A stretch of DNA of 64,000 bases. Origin: Carposina sasakii. Its lineage: Eukaryota > Arthropoda > Insecta > Lepidoptera > Carposinidae. Under the pieces are notes generated by a model, which saw nothing but the letters and a program-made list of their open reading frames with translations, did no database searches and had not been told where the DNA came from. Every line of letters begins with the position of its first letter. Position 1 is the stretch's first letter. Where the stretch lies: contig CP053161.1 in NCBI GenBank assembly GCA_014607495.2, positions 5,031,115-5,095,114 of the forward strand, written 5' to 3'. The translations under genes and the position numbers were made by a program. Positions 45,870-57,024 of the stretch are shown one piece after another.

Positions 45870-46529
45870 TATGATTTAAAACTACCCTGAGATAGGGAAT
45901 ATAACATTTTTATAGATGACTTTGTCAGAACTGAAAAATTCGGCGAGAAAGATGATCAAGACAAAAAAGATGCATGCATGTGTAGGTTAGTGATTTTTGA
46001 CATTTCAGTCCTATAGTCTAATGAAATCTCTGTTTAATATAAGCTCGCCTTTACAATACCGAACATTCGTGGTTTTTTATAAGTTATTTTTGTGTACAAT
46101 TAAAAATAAAAATTTTGGTATTCTCATTCTACACTGTTATAATTATAACATAAACAGATATAATTAACAAAATATTTAACTTCAATTGTGACATTTTATT
46201 CACAGCCGTAAACATTAAAGTTTCTAAAGTTAATTCCTATATAACTGCAAGTAAATCATTGCACTTCCCCGTGCATAAAGTGCACAAACAAATCATTTTG
46301 TCCGTCTGTATGTCCGTGTAATTGACGCAGTGCCGGTTTCTAACAATGAACAGCGAATTAAGGTCAACCTAGTTAGAGCGAGGTGTGAAATATTATTTAT
46401 GTGTTAAGATCTAGTGTTATAGTGTAAAATGTATATTATTGTATTAGTCAAAATTGTTTTTCTGTTGGTCAAATGCCTTCTACTTCTACTTCTCTAACCG
46501 GCTCTATACCGCTGCTTTTGCTTAACCTG

Positions 46530-47060
46530 TCAATCTTGTCTCGATATCTCTTTCTTAGTTTTTCCTGCTGGGAGTTTATTTAGAGCAAATTGAATTATCA
46601 TTTCGTCTACTACTAAATATGTACTGGTTCTTTGAGTTACAACGAAAATAAACATAAAAGGCAGATAATTTAGAGGCAAAAAAACAATAATGAACACAGA
46701 TAATAAATAATAAAAATTAAAACAAGAAATAGAGTAGCCCAAACAAATCATCGATAAACGTGACCAAGACGATCCCAAATTATTTCGGTAAATCATCGAG
46801 AACAACACTAATGAACGTTGGGACGATTCATTAAAAAAAAACAAGCTTAAACCAACAAATTTGTTGCCTCCCACACTTTTGGGTATTGAAAAATTAATAT
46901 TACAGAACATAACAATCAATCTAGCTATGTTTTTCACTTTTGTAAAAGCCGAAAAGTGTAGGTGGGAAAGATAGTAGTGAGTGGTTTGAAATGAAATAAT
47001 CATGTTTTTGCCGCGTCTTTCACTACCGCACGAGAATTTACAACGCCAATAAATAAACAA
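46530..47060 (-). other. Longest open frame of the window (176 codons), unassigned
   Basis: The predicted product is hydrophobic, with candidate membrane segments around IARLIVMFCNINFSI and LLSVFIIVFLPLNYLPFMFIFVV, and a basic C-terminus (KTKKEISRQD). Codon use follows the AT-rich background, no splice sites or polyadenylation signal fit, and I recognise no family. T-rich DNA readily gives hydrophobic open frames, so chance is the default. Confidence 0.15.
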
Positions 47061-47957
47061 TATATACCAATACGAAATATTAGTAGAAAAATGAGAGCAA
47101 GAGATTTCAGAAAATATTTACAGCAAGACCAATCTTTCAAACCAAAAAATACTTTGTTAGTTATTTCATTATTTTTATTTACTTACACTTTTCGAGAAAA
47201 AAAAACATAAAAACATAATGAAGAATGTTGTCTTTCTAGTTAATTATTTACTGTTCACATCGAAAAAATGACCTTTCAATGTTTCTATTTTTATAGAAAT
47301 GTCAAACATATACCTATAATTAGAGTAAGTATAGGTCGCATTTTTGAATTGTCCTTTGTCTTTACTTTAGTTAGTTTTTTCTTTGGGCTTGTATATTTAA
47401 TGTAACTATTTATGCCTGTGTGGCTTAGCTTTCAATTCGAACTCGTTCGCATTCACGTTAAAATTAACGGCTACTAGGTGTTTGGTCGATTATTATAACG
47501 CTATCGTAACCAATGGAAAATTCACACTAAGCCTTCAAATTTCCATAATTAGGTCAATATTATCATTGTACTCCTCAGTATGACAAGAGAAAATCCAAGC
47601 TGCAATACAGAGCTTACTTGCTTAAGTAGATTAGCAGACACGTACAACTCATTACTTAACTGATTAATATCGTCAATTAACCATCTCATATTTGAAAGTA
47701 GAAACTAGGGAGTACCTCGATATCGATAAACAACCAATGTTCTACCGTTAATGCTAGCTATCGATATGTCAGGACCGCCTTTAAAGAGTGGTGGGATATA
47801 GAATTAGAATGTTCTAGATATGTTACTTTACAATTTTGATATCTTTCCGTACGTGGTTTTGAAATACTAATTGCTCATTTTGATCTTGCAATATTAGCGG
47901 TCGGATTTTCGAGCTCATTTTACACATTGTTATCATGCTCATAGTGAGGCATTGGCT
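47061..47957. other. No gene recognised
   Basis: AT-rich; two TATCGATA octamers at 47721-47728 and 47759-47766. Confidence 0.35.
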
Positions 47958-47975
47958 GAGTAGAATACCCCATGT

Positions 47976-48184
47976 ATACCCATGGGTATCGTAAGAGGCA
48001 ATTAAGGGTTTCCGGGAGGTGGACAGCAGTGCATCCCGTGTTGATATCATAGTCCGAAAATCACACTGCGGTAACCAACCATACCTGACCAGCGCGGTGA
48101 CTATGGGGAAAACCCATACGACAGTAGCCTTGTGGCGTACCCTGGTAGAGGCCTAGGTCTAGCTGTGGCCTATAATATAGGCTG
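47976..48184 (+). repeat. Family A element, diverged
   Basis: catgggtatcgtaagaggc, gggaggtggacagcagtgc, cagcgcggtgactatgggg; the tail is corrupted (ctagctgtggcctataat). Confidence 0.6.
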
Positions 48185-49735
48185 GTATGTGTCGTACTTA
48201 GATAATTAATTTTACATTAATAATCTAGGAAAGTCCCCTAAACTAATCTTCGCTTACCTACAATTCTATATTAGCAGTTGTAAAAACTTGATTAATACTC
48301 GTAAAGACTTGGATATAAATATTATATTAATTTATTATAATAATTGCCATCTCTAGTAGTTTCTAGTTGACATGTTTCTCCGACAAGTCTAGGGTTGTGC
48401 CCGATGGGTTTAATAAGTGTAATCGATACTATCGATAACTGACAACTAGGTCGCGGACTATGTCGGCGATTTTGTTTGCGATTTCGATTCTCCGATGTCG
48501 GTAAGCTTGCATCTGACAATTTGATAAGTGAAATCTTACTTAGCGACGACGCTAGCAATATTTTAATTCGAAACTGCAGTAGTTAGTTCAATCTGTACTA
48601 AGTATGAATACTAAGTAGGGAGCTTAAAGGAGTTTATTTATGTAAAACCTTTTTCGTTACATCCAACAGAGTATCTATTCCAGAACTTTCAATAGCTGTA
48701 GTACGCTCAACAAACAAGAACATACCTGCTATTGAATACGAACAAGAATTGTTTTTATCCGAATCCAAAATGATTTGAATAGATGCATTTTTTTCGATTA
48801 TATACTCTATGTCTAAAATTATAGTGATTAGTTTTATTCATTAAGTTTGCAAACCATAACGGTCCTAATAACATAACTGGAATCACTTATTTTCGGTCCT
48901 TTAAAAAAGACCAGAAGCTTGAAACATAGTTTAATTCGTAGAATAGCTATCTCACAGATATTTATCACCTGCCTACACAATATTACATTTTATAATGATA
49001 TTTTTACTTTGTAGATATTATCAAGAAGCGGTGTAAAGAAACACCGTGAAAGGCCGAGCTATAAACTCCTAAAACTTGGCAATAAAGTAAGTAGTAAAAT
49101 GTGAAATGCAATGAAAATAAAATAAGCATAAAACAAAACAAGAGCGATGCATTCCGTTGCAAGGCTTCATCAGCGGAGGCGAGAAGTTAGAGGAGCTGTC
49201 TGCCAACACTGTTTTACGAGGTGTCATATAACGTTTTGATATACCTACTGCAAAAGTGGTGTCACGTAATTTAACGAACGTGCAAATTAAAGGCTTTTGA
49301 TTGGTGAAATTTTACGATGTCTAACTCAGATACAACATCTGGTCCTAAACCTTCTATTTTGATAAACTATTTTTATAGTTTGAGATAAAATAGCATAAAA
49401 ATATGAGGCATGGTAACGAGGTAGATAACATCTTTACAATATTATAGAGATGTACAGTTGATGAAGGTGGATATCTAGAGATCACTGGCATCATATAGAG
49501 ATAATCAGATAGATATTTACTCTGTTTACATTTTTACCCGATGGCGGGAAGGTCAGAGAGTAAGGGCTATGATTTCAGCTGTCTATGTATGTAAAATTTG
49601 TCACAATTACCAGTTATAAACTATTAAATCTGTGCCTTCAAAAAATTTTGTCACACTTATTATTGGCATAACAACTTATAGCTAACATAAAGTTATAATT
49701 TTTTTTATATGTTTTAATTGTAATAGTATTGTCAG
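48185..49735. other. No gene recognised
   Basis: AT-rich. TATCGATA at 48430-48437 beside a second CGATA. A 46-codon plus frame ending near 48777 and a minus donor-like gcag|gtatgttc near 48734 conflict and support nothing firmly. Confidence 0.35.
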
Positions 49736-49984
49736 TCGCGTGGTGCCGGCGGAGTAGAGTTTGTACCACTGCCCGTGGGTATCGTACGAGGCGACTAAGG
49801 GTTTCCGGGAAATGGGCAGCAGCGCCTCCCGTACTGACAACATAGTCCGAAAATCACACTGCGGTCACCAACCCGCCTGCCCAGCGTGGTGACTATGGGC
49901 AAAACCCCCCTGTGGCAGTAGCCTTGTGGCGTGCCCTGGGGGAGGCCTACGTCCAGCAGTGGACTGCAATAGGCTGAAGAAGAA
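49736..49984 (+). repeat. Family A element, best-preserved copy
   Basis: Complete from cgcgtggtgccggcgg to ggctgaagaagaa, with intact gtggcgtgccctgggggagg and gtccagcagtggactgcaat. Use this as the reference copy. Confidence 0.75.
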
Positions 49985-50755
49985 TATTGTCAGTCAGTGC
50001 TTAATGTAATATTAATATCTTCATACTTCATATTCTGTTTTTCTGTTAGTTTAATGCTTTATAGTCGCTAGTTAGGTCCCCCCTGGGATTTTCTATGCTT
50101 GGTTATGCATTTTTCTGGTCGCCTCTGTTGATCCTGGCTCACAGGAGTTGCAGAGGCAGGAATGAGTGGTGGGTCAATCCCGGTGTAGTTATAAACTACT
50201 TTAAAATATTGATCATTACACTATATCAAGTTGTGAGTCACAGTAGTGACATCCTAACGTTATGGTCAGTGGTCGGAGTAGGTATATTGAATTAAGGTCA
50301 TTGACATCAAACGTATATGTTAATATGGATACGCCTCCGAGTTTCCGGATTATTATGATAAAAATAAAATAAAAATACCGAAACTTCGAAATTATTACAT
50401 GAAACTAGTTAAAAATGTATCAATACTCTCAACGCTATGCTGCTAGTTTTTGGAAACTCCGGTACATTCCGGAAAAAATGCATGTCCATGTTATGATATC
50501 ATGACGCAAGTATGTAAAATCAATATACCTACTCCGACCACTGGTTATGGTAGGTCCTCCGTACTTCCTATTTCCGCGGTCTCCATCCGTGACACACGAG
50601 CATACAACTAAATCTTAAGACTATAGGCCGACTGGTTGGTTTAATACAAGGTAAACTGTGTATTGTGAAATGGCATAGCTATCTAGTGAGTCTTATATTT
50701 TTTCGACATCAGTACTTATTCAGTTAAGTTAGAAGCGCGTGGTGAACTCTGTTGT
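49985..50755. other. No gene recognised
   Basis: A GC-moderate stretch. The string acctactccgaccac(t/-)ggt near 50526-50545 is the reverse complement of agtggtcggagtaggtat at 50269-50285, so a roughly 275-bp foldback may be present. Unassigned. Confidence 0.35.
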
Positions 50756-50936
50756 ACATACATACATTTGCACATGGTTGTTTTTCTAGAATGGGGCAAG
50801 CAGAACTGCAGGATCATAAAGGAGACCCCACAGTCAAGCTAGCGGGGGCAGATGTAAATGGTATTGACAAGTTGCTAGATTATCCTTATAATCATAGATG
50901 ACTCCTACGACGTGCACGAAAGCACATCAGCACACA
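50756..50936 (+). repeat. Family C element
   Basis: acatacatacatttgc, gaatggggcaagcagaactgc, ggagaccccacagtcaagc, ggtattgacaagttgc, then cgacgtgcacgaaagc. Confidence 0.65.
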
Positions 50937-51355
50937 GATACTTAAATACATATTATACAGGATGTAAAAAAGGTGTAATTATGTTGAGCGAAATTCTGTG
51001 TAAATAGTCCGCTGTATTTGAGACGCCACATCACATGTATATTTCCATGATTTTTAATTGCTTTTCTGACATAACATATCGCCTTCACACAAAGGTATGG
51101 TCACTTACACAGCTCGGGCGATTCTAATGAAATATGGGTCGTCTATATTTAGCTGTCATTGTTATTCTAGTCCCCACCTGGAGTCCTGACGTCCTGGAAA
51201 CTTGGTAAGATATAAATATAATCATTTTGTTGCATACTAGTGACAAGCCCACGTGTTTAGTATGAGAGGCTAACAAGAAGGAGTCTTTCACTCTTTGCCA
51301 AAAAATATCGGATTAAATTTTCCTTCCTGATCTGGCCCCGTCATAATAAAGATAA
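50937..51355. other. No gene recognised
   Basis: AT-rich; nothing recognised. Confidence 0.35.
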
Positions 51356-51424
51356 GATCTCCTTCGTAATCTTGCAGTTCTGGCTACTCAATTTTGGGAA
51401 CACCGCCGTATGTATATATGTATA
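51356..51424 (-). repeat. Family C fragment, 5' end
   Basis: gatctccttcgtaatcttgcag, ctcaattttgggaacaccgcc, then tatgtatatatg. Confidence 0.55.
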
Positions 51425-51872
51425 AAACCCTTCACCGCTCTTCAATAATGTTAATCTTCAAAGTTTATGATTCAAAAAAATATAACAATGCAAGTATACG
51501 GGCTATATAACAGGACTTATAACATACATCCGGTGGAAACTATTTCCTAAAATAATATGATCAAACTTCATTTATGATTCAATGCTATACCCAGTGGAAA
51601 TAATTAGATCAAACACTGCATAAAATGTCCATTAAAGGTGTATGTAATAAGACGATTAAAAATATGTTTAATGTTGTATTTTTAATAGTCATAGCTAACA
51701 TCCTCTTTTAGTTATATTATTAGAGGCAGAAGCAGAAAATGTCCGTTCATTGCTAATTATACGAATGCGAATAACGGTGAAAGGGTCCATCCTCACTTAC
51801 CTGCGAAGTGACATAAATAGCACCTACGGCTACCACGTTGAAATATCATTTGGTTAACTAACACTGCTACCT
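51425..51872. other. No gene recognised
   Basis: AT-rich spacer between two family C pieces. Confidence 0.35.
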
Positions 51873-51985
51873 GTGCTGATGCGGGGCTTCACTAGAATAC
51901 ATCAGCTGCATCTCCTTCTGTGCATGTCGTAAAAATCGACTGAGGAGCTCGGGCATTATTTCGGGCGATAAACTAACACGTCACA
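51873..51985 (-). repeat. Family C fragment, 3' half
   Basis: gtgctgatgcggggc, actagaatacatcagctgc, tgtgcatgtcgtaaaaatcgac, gggcgataaactaac. Together with 51356-51424 it may be one element split by a later insertion. Confidence 0.55.
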
Positions 51986-52047
51986 GATTATATATCTCTA
52001 TCTGCTATATATTGAATTGTATCAGGCGTCACTATTCGGAAGTTCAA

Positions 52048-52258
52048 ATCTCCATTGAGGGATCGCCCGCCACCGGGCCCTATACCCTCCGCTGACCCTC
52101 GGATCTGCCTACTCATGATCACGAACACAAGACATCTGGACATTGGATCTGGCTTCTCGTTGCGACTGTAGTGTCTTGTGTTCGTGATCATGAGTAGGCA
52201 GATCCGAGGGTCAGCGGAGGGTATAGGGCCCGGTGGCGGGCGATCCCTCAATGGAGAT
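52048..52258. repeat. Perfect palindrome, 87-bp arms, 37-base loop
   Basis: Arms 52048-52134 and 52172-52258 are exact reverse complements; the loop is 52135-52171. The arms are GC-rich (ccaccgggccctataccctc) in AT-rich surroundings. The unit is bounded by a 12-bp direct repeat tctatctgctat at 51997-52008 and 52258-52269, which could be a target-site duplication. A 103-codon minus frame (51988-52299) crosses it, as expected from two mirror copies of a stop-free sequence. The source of the arm sequence is unknown. Confidence 0.92.
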
Positions 52259-52269
52259 CTATCTGCTAT

Positions 52270-52833
52270 GCTAAATGTGTCTCTGCCGATTTCCGGCACA
52301 CAGCCAGTATATATATATATATATGTATGTATGTAAACAACACTTACGATGGTCCTTCAGTGCACTGATTAGTTGGTGGGACTGTACTTCTGTTTGAGAT
52401 CAAGTTACGACTCCGATCCGACATTGACGTAGAATAAAATTAATCCTTCTGGCTTACTATAATTGGTATTGTTTAAAATTCAATTAGAGCAAGGCGAACG
52501 TCAGTAAATTCACTATAAAGCTTGTTCCCGTACATATAAAAGTTAATTTAGCAAGATTTACTTCTTATGCAGCTTGAGTCAATGAGTATATAATTCGAAA
52601 TCCTTCTGTACAAGAAACATACTGAAGGTATGTGTAATTTGAGGTAGAACAATTTGTACATACTTGCTAAAAGTAATATGGTTTTTAGTACCTAAATTAA
52701 AATATCTTGATACCCAATTACTTGTATCTTATTTCTAAGTTAGTCAAGCCCACTTAAATGTATGAATACATTAACATAGTTAATTTCCAATTATACAGGG
52801 TGTAAATGATGGTCGATATGCTGAAATATAATC
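52270..52833. other. No gene recognised
   Basis: Short (ta)n/(tatg)n at 52305-52334; otherwise AT-rich and featureless. Confidence 0.4.
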
Positions 52834-52925
52834 ACATACATATAATCACGCCTTTACGAGTATCCCTTACGGAGAGCACCAAGGGCCGATAGAACCACAT
52901 GGTGCCACTTCTGACCAATTTTGAT
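52834..52925 (-). repeat. Family B fragment, 3' end
   Basis: acatacatataatcacgcc, gagcaccaagggccgatag, cacttctgaccaattttga. Confidence 0.6.
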
Positions 52926-53523
52926 AAATATAATTTGTTGATTACCTAAAAATATTAGATTTTTGATATTGCATGTTGAAAATATAAAGATCAGTCAACT
53001 CATTATCCACACATGTGGCCAAGAGCCATAGGGACTGGCGATACTATGTTTTAACATGACTTTACATTCCAGCATGTTCGCGAGTATAAACGCAGGCGTT
53101 GAATTATATTCTGCATACAATTTTACCTCGCTGCCATTTACACCCTGTTTAATTAACGTATCAAGGTGTTAATATCATGGTAAATTAGGTTGTAAGCTCA
53201 GAGTGCTTCTAGAATATATATTAGTATCATAAAAACGGTAACATAATCTCAGTATACCCTCTTAGATGTAAAAAGGTCTAGATATACCTATCTATCTATA
53301 CAGCCTCTTACACCCACTGCTGAGTAAAGGCCTCCTCTTCCCTATGCCACTGTCCTCTGTCCTCTAAGTGATAGATATTTTTAAAAAGTTGCCCTGAATT
53401 AGGGACTTCATGCAATTGGACCTTACTTGTAACTTACATGAAATTCATCAAATTATTCAGCTGTAGTTGAGAGCTATTTCTTACCTGAAAAAAAAAAACA
53501 GAAACAGTTATTAATGAGTTAAT
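52926..53523. other. No gene recognised
   Basis: AT-rich, with a scrap similar to the family A/LINE tail at 53303-53345 (cacccactgctgagtaaagg). Confidence 0.35.
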
Positions 53524-53765
53524 AATAAATAAATATTCACACACTTCACAACACATTGACCTAGTCCCACACTAAGATCCCTAAGGTCTTGTGTCGTGGG
53601 TACTAAGCAACGGTATATAAATACATAGATAAGTATATAAACATCCATGACTCGGAAACAAACATCGATATTCATCACATCAATGTTTGCACCTACCGGG
53701 ATTCGAACCCAGGACCTATGGCGTCGCAGGCAGGGCCACTACCAACTACACCAATCGGCCGTCTA
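53524..53765 (-). mobile_element. Family F tRNA-derived SINE, full-length
   Basis: On the minus strand the head reads ggccgattggtgtagttgg (A-box region) and gggttcgaatcccgg (B box) within 53690-53765. Then comes the unique body and an AATAAATA-type tail at 53524-53536. This is the reference copy for 15135-15342. Confidence 0.78.
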
Positions 53766-54049
53766 CACCAATAAAACAAACTATAACTAACTATTAGTAT
53801 ACAACTCTATATTGCCTTAAACGTTCTTGGCATATTTCTCTTTTTAAAATTCCAAAATCCTTCGTAACTTGCAAAGGCTTTTAAATTTCAATACGGCGCC
53901 TGCGCATATTAACCTCATGTTGTCTGCCAATGCATGGCCGCACGATAATTTTGATTAAGCACCATTTTAGCCAGACAAGATAAACTTTAAAAAGAAATAT
54001 TGATACAGAACGAGCTCTGGTTTATAAGTTTCTTGGCAACAATCCTATC

Positions 54050-54282
54050 CTACTCGTACTAATATTATTACCTATGAACGCGAAAATTTGTGAGTATGGA
54101 TGGATGGATGTTTGTTACTCTTTCACGTAAAAACGGCTGGAGTGATTCAAATTAAATTTGGTATGAAGTTAGCTGACATCCTGCTACTTTTTATCCCGGG
54201 AAAATATTTTTATCTCGGGCAACTTCGACATTTTGTTTTTTCTGCAGTCCATGCGTACGAAGTCGCGGGCGTCCACTAGTAG
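54050..54282 (+). repeat. Family D element, full-length
   Basis: Starts at tactcgtactaatattatt, has (ggat)n at 54096-54108, continues with cacgtaaaaacggctggag and tatcccgggaaaat, and ends gaagtcgcgggcgtccac, tagt. Confidence 0.72.
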
Positions 54283-54387
54283 TTATATAAATAAGTGTCC
54301 AACTTCATTGCGGAGGTATTGTATATTTAAGTACTTGGTTAAAAATATATATTTTTAAAGTTTTGTTGCAGAATTTCGATGTTTCTT

Positions 54388-54452
54388 TGCTTAGTACCCA
54401 CGACATAAGACTTTAGGGATCTTAGCGTGGAACTATATTAATGTGTTGTGAA
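54388..54452 (+). mobile_element. Family F SINE, 3' fragment
   Basis: tgcttagtacccacgacataag and taatgtgttgtg only; matches 54812-54880 almost exactly, including the cgacataagactttagggat variant. Confidence 0.6.
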
Positions 54453-54454
54453 AC

Positions 54455-54613
54455 ATATTTAATTAAGAAGACATACTAGTTTCGGTCCTGTAATTTCTGC
54501 TGCCTATTGAATAAAATGCTGCGTCTTGTCAAAGGAAATGAAGTAAATACTCACCTAATAAAATTATCTCTCACATAATGAGAGCATTTAGGGGTATATT
54601 TGTTAAGAATATA
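54455..54613 (+). repeat. Direct duplication unit, copy 1
   Basis: The unit (tcctgtaatttctgctgcc, aataaaatgctgcg, cacataatgagagcatt, ttgttaagaatat) recurs at 55687-55861. No recognised element. Confidence 0.8.
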
Positions 54614-54640
54614 ATTAGAATATAATATAATTAGTCTTCT

Positions 54641-54747
54641 ATGCTGCTCTGGGAGTGAAAAAATAACGTATAATACTACAGCTGCTTCTCTTCCCGGGCA
54701 TACTGTACAAGCCAGTAGAGGGACAAGAGGGTCTTGGTGTTTTGTAT
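54641..54747 (+). repeat. Family B element, 5' half
   Basis: atgctgctctgggagtg to gtcttggtgttttgtatgtg, then cut by the family F sequence. Its left flank (taatataattagtcttct) also borders the inverted copy that ends at 56121. Confidence 0.65.
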
Positions 54748-54748
54748 G

Positions 54749-54883
54749 TGATGAATATTGATGTTTGTTTCCGAGTCATGGATGTTTATATACTTATCTA
54801 TGTGTTTATATACCGTTGCTTAGTACCCACGACATAAGACTTTAGGGATCTTACCGTGGAACTAGATTAATGTGTTGTGAATG
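54749..54883 (+). mobile_element. Family F SINE, headless
   Basis: tgatgaatattgatgtttg, ccgagtcatggatgtttat, then cttagtacccacgac and taatgtgttgtgaatgcg; the tRNA head is missing at the junction with the family B piece. Confidence 0.65.
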
Positions 54884-55686
54884 CGTAAATAATTATTTAT
54901 TTTATTTTTATCTACCTTATACTGTACTTCCTATCCATTATCGTCAATTATAATATTTAAATATTTAAAGATATCTAAATTAATCTGCTCAAATAGATTA
55001 AACGTAATCCGATAATGTCTAATTCCAAATTTGTTGTGATTTTAAACACTGTTAGAACGTACCTAAGTAAGTGATCACGTGTTTTCTCCCGTTACAGCAT
55101 TATTGGTGTATTGTTTAAGTAGAACTGGTATGAATCCAGGGTTGGGCCATATTTTGAAGGCCCATTATTTTATTATTTATAGAACTCAGAATAAACATTA
55201 TTTGAGACAAAAAATCTGTTTATAATTTTTGACAGTATAAGGCTATTTTATAGCATTTCGCTTCACGCGGTAGGTATGTAAGTTGTTACTCTGTAATGAT
55301 GTATTTTTCTTGTTTAAAATTAAAGTAGTAAAAGAAACCACTTATTCTAGAAAGTAAAGGGTGAGAATAACTAAACCTAAGTCTATGTACAGCAAAGAAG
55401 AACGTGGAGGTCGGTATAAATTTTGATTATCTAGAATTTCGTTATGTGTAAAGTAGATTTTAAATCCCAAGGTAAAAATATTAGGCATGTACTTACGTTT
55501 GTGACAGCCCTGCCTCAAAGTAAATACCATCAACTTGTATTCCTTCTTAACCCACCTGGGTAAACAAGTATCTAGTTTATTCTAGGAAGTGATGGTATCA
55601 TGTGCATGGAAGTTGTATTACTAACTTTTTCAGGTTTTGTTATAGCTATAGACATAGATGAGAATTACACTATTTTGCTTCTAAAA
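54884..55686. other. No gene recognised
   Basis: AT-rich; a 63-codon minus frame (55342-55533) is unassigned. Confidence 0.35.
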
Positions 55687-55861
55687 TATATTTACTTAAG
55701 AAGAAATACTAGTTTTGGTCCTGTAATTTCTGCTGCCTATTGAATAAAATGCTGCGTACTTACTTCATTTCCTTTGACAAGCAAAAGGAAATGAAGTAAG
55801 TACCTAATAAAATTATCTCTCACATAATGAGAGCATTCAGGGGTAAATTTGTTAAGAATAT
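55687..55861 (+). repeat. Direct duplication unit, copy 2, with internal palindrome
   Basis: Homologous to 54455-54613 but with about 24 extra bases. Arms 55756-55775 and 55784-55803 are a perfect 20-bp inverted repeat (gtacttacttcatttccttt) around 8 bases. The extra arm is the reverse complement of sequence present once in copy 1, the signature of template switching. Confidence 0.8.
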
Positions 55862-56104
55862 TACATACATACATATAATCACGCCTTTATCCCTCACGGG
55901 GTAGGCAGAGCACGAAGGGCCGATAGAACCACATGGTGCCACTTCTGACCAATTTTTAGGGTATAGTTGAGATGTACAAGTTCGGTTAGTAGTAACAGGT
56001 GGTCAACCCATCGCCTACAAAACACCAAGACCCTCTTGTCCCTCTACTGGCTTGTACAGTATGCCCGGGAAGAGAAGCAGCTGTAGTATTACACGTTATT
56101 TTTT
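55858..56104 (-). repeat. Inverted duplication, left arm (family B element)
   Basis: Near-exact reverse complement of 56159-56402. Both arms share variants absent from other family B copies (cttcgtgctc, cgtgaggg, gggttgacc, ctgttactac), so one arm was copied from the other. The family B element on this side continues to 56121. Confidence 0.88.
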
Positions 56105-56158
56105 CACTCCCAGAGCAGCATAGAAGACTAATTATATTATATATATTATAATTAAATT

Positions 56159-56402
56159 AAAAATAACGTGTAATACTACAGCTGCTTCTCTTCCCGGGCA
56201 TACTGTACAAGCCAGTAGAGGGACAAGAGGGTCTTGGTGTTTTGTAGGCGATGGGTTGACCACCTGTTACTACTAACCGAACTTGTACATCAACTATACC
56301 CTAAAAATTGGTCAGAAGTGGCACCATGTGGTTCTATCGGCCCTTCGTGCTCTGCCTACCCCGTGAGGGATAAAGGCGTGATTATATGTATGTATGTAAT
56401 AT
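56159..56402 (+). repeat. Inverted duplication, right arm (family B element)
   Basis: Differs from the left arm essentially by a 3-bp deletion (acatcaactatac for acatctcaactatac). The 54-base loop is 56105-56158. Confidence 0.88.
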
Positions 56403-56406
56403 AATT

Positions 56407-56475
56407 AGACGGTTCTTACAACATGCACGGAAGAAGATGCAGCTGATGTATTCTAGTAAGCCCCTGCATTGACAT
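56407..56475 (+). repeat. Family C fragment, 3' end
   Basis: cggttcttacaacatgcacgg, aagatgcagctgatgtattc. Confidence 0.55.
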
Positions 56476-57024
56476 AGAAAATCCTAATATTTAAATATTT
56501 ATTTCTCTTCAATTTGCCTATCAATAAATCTAGATACCGCAAACCGACCCGCGATGCTTGTAATTTTCTACAACTCCAGTTTTTTTCATCTTTTGCCATC
56601 CATCGAGGCTATATTAGGAGTACTAGCCGCTATTGCCCCATTCCTGACGGTCAATGAGTCTCCATTATATTACAACTAGTTGATATCTACTTCTTCGTAA
56701 GTATGTGTTTTACAATACTCGTTACTCTCCCATTCCCATTCTCGTGAAAATTTTGGGGAGAGCCTTTTTTGTCTGAACTACAAACCCTGAAGAGCCCAAT
56801 AACCAAGTTCCTTCCTTTCCTACTGTTAATTCGTCTGTCAGAATCTCGGCCAATCACTCAGTACCGGAAAAGTTTCTTTTTTCGACCGAAAGAGAACCAC
56901 TGTGATATAATAAGAAAGCAACATCCTTTCATATAAAAATATGACAACTCATACTTCTATCTACCGGAGCGGAGAAATATTAACCAGTAGGATTGCAGGA
57001 CAGGAGCTGAGCCGATATTTTATA
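56476..57024. other. No gene recognised
   Basis: Moderate AT; no repeat or exon recognised. Confidence 0.35.

Noticed and set aside
52048..52258. Minus ORF 51988-52299 as a gene
   Set aside because: Its length results from the perfect palindrome mirroring a stop-free segment; no family resemblance.
53690..53765. A tRNA gene on the minus strand
   Set aside because: The cloverleaf is incomplete and the sequence continues into the family F SINE body, repeated elsewhere.
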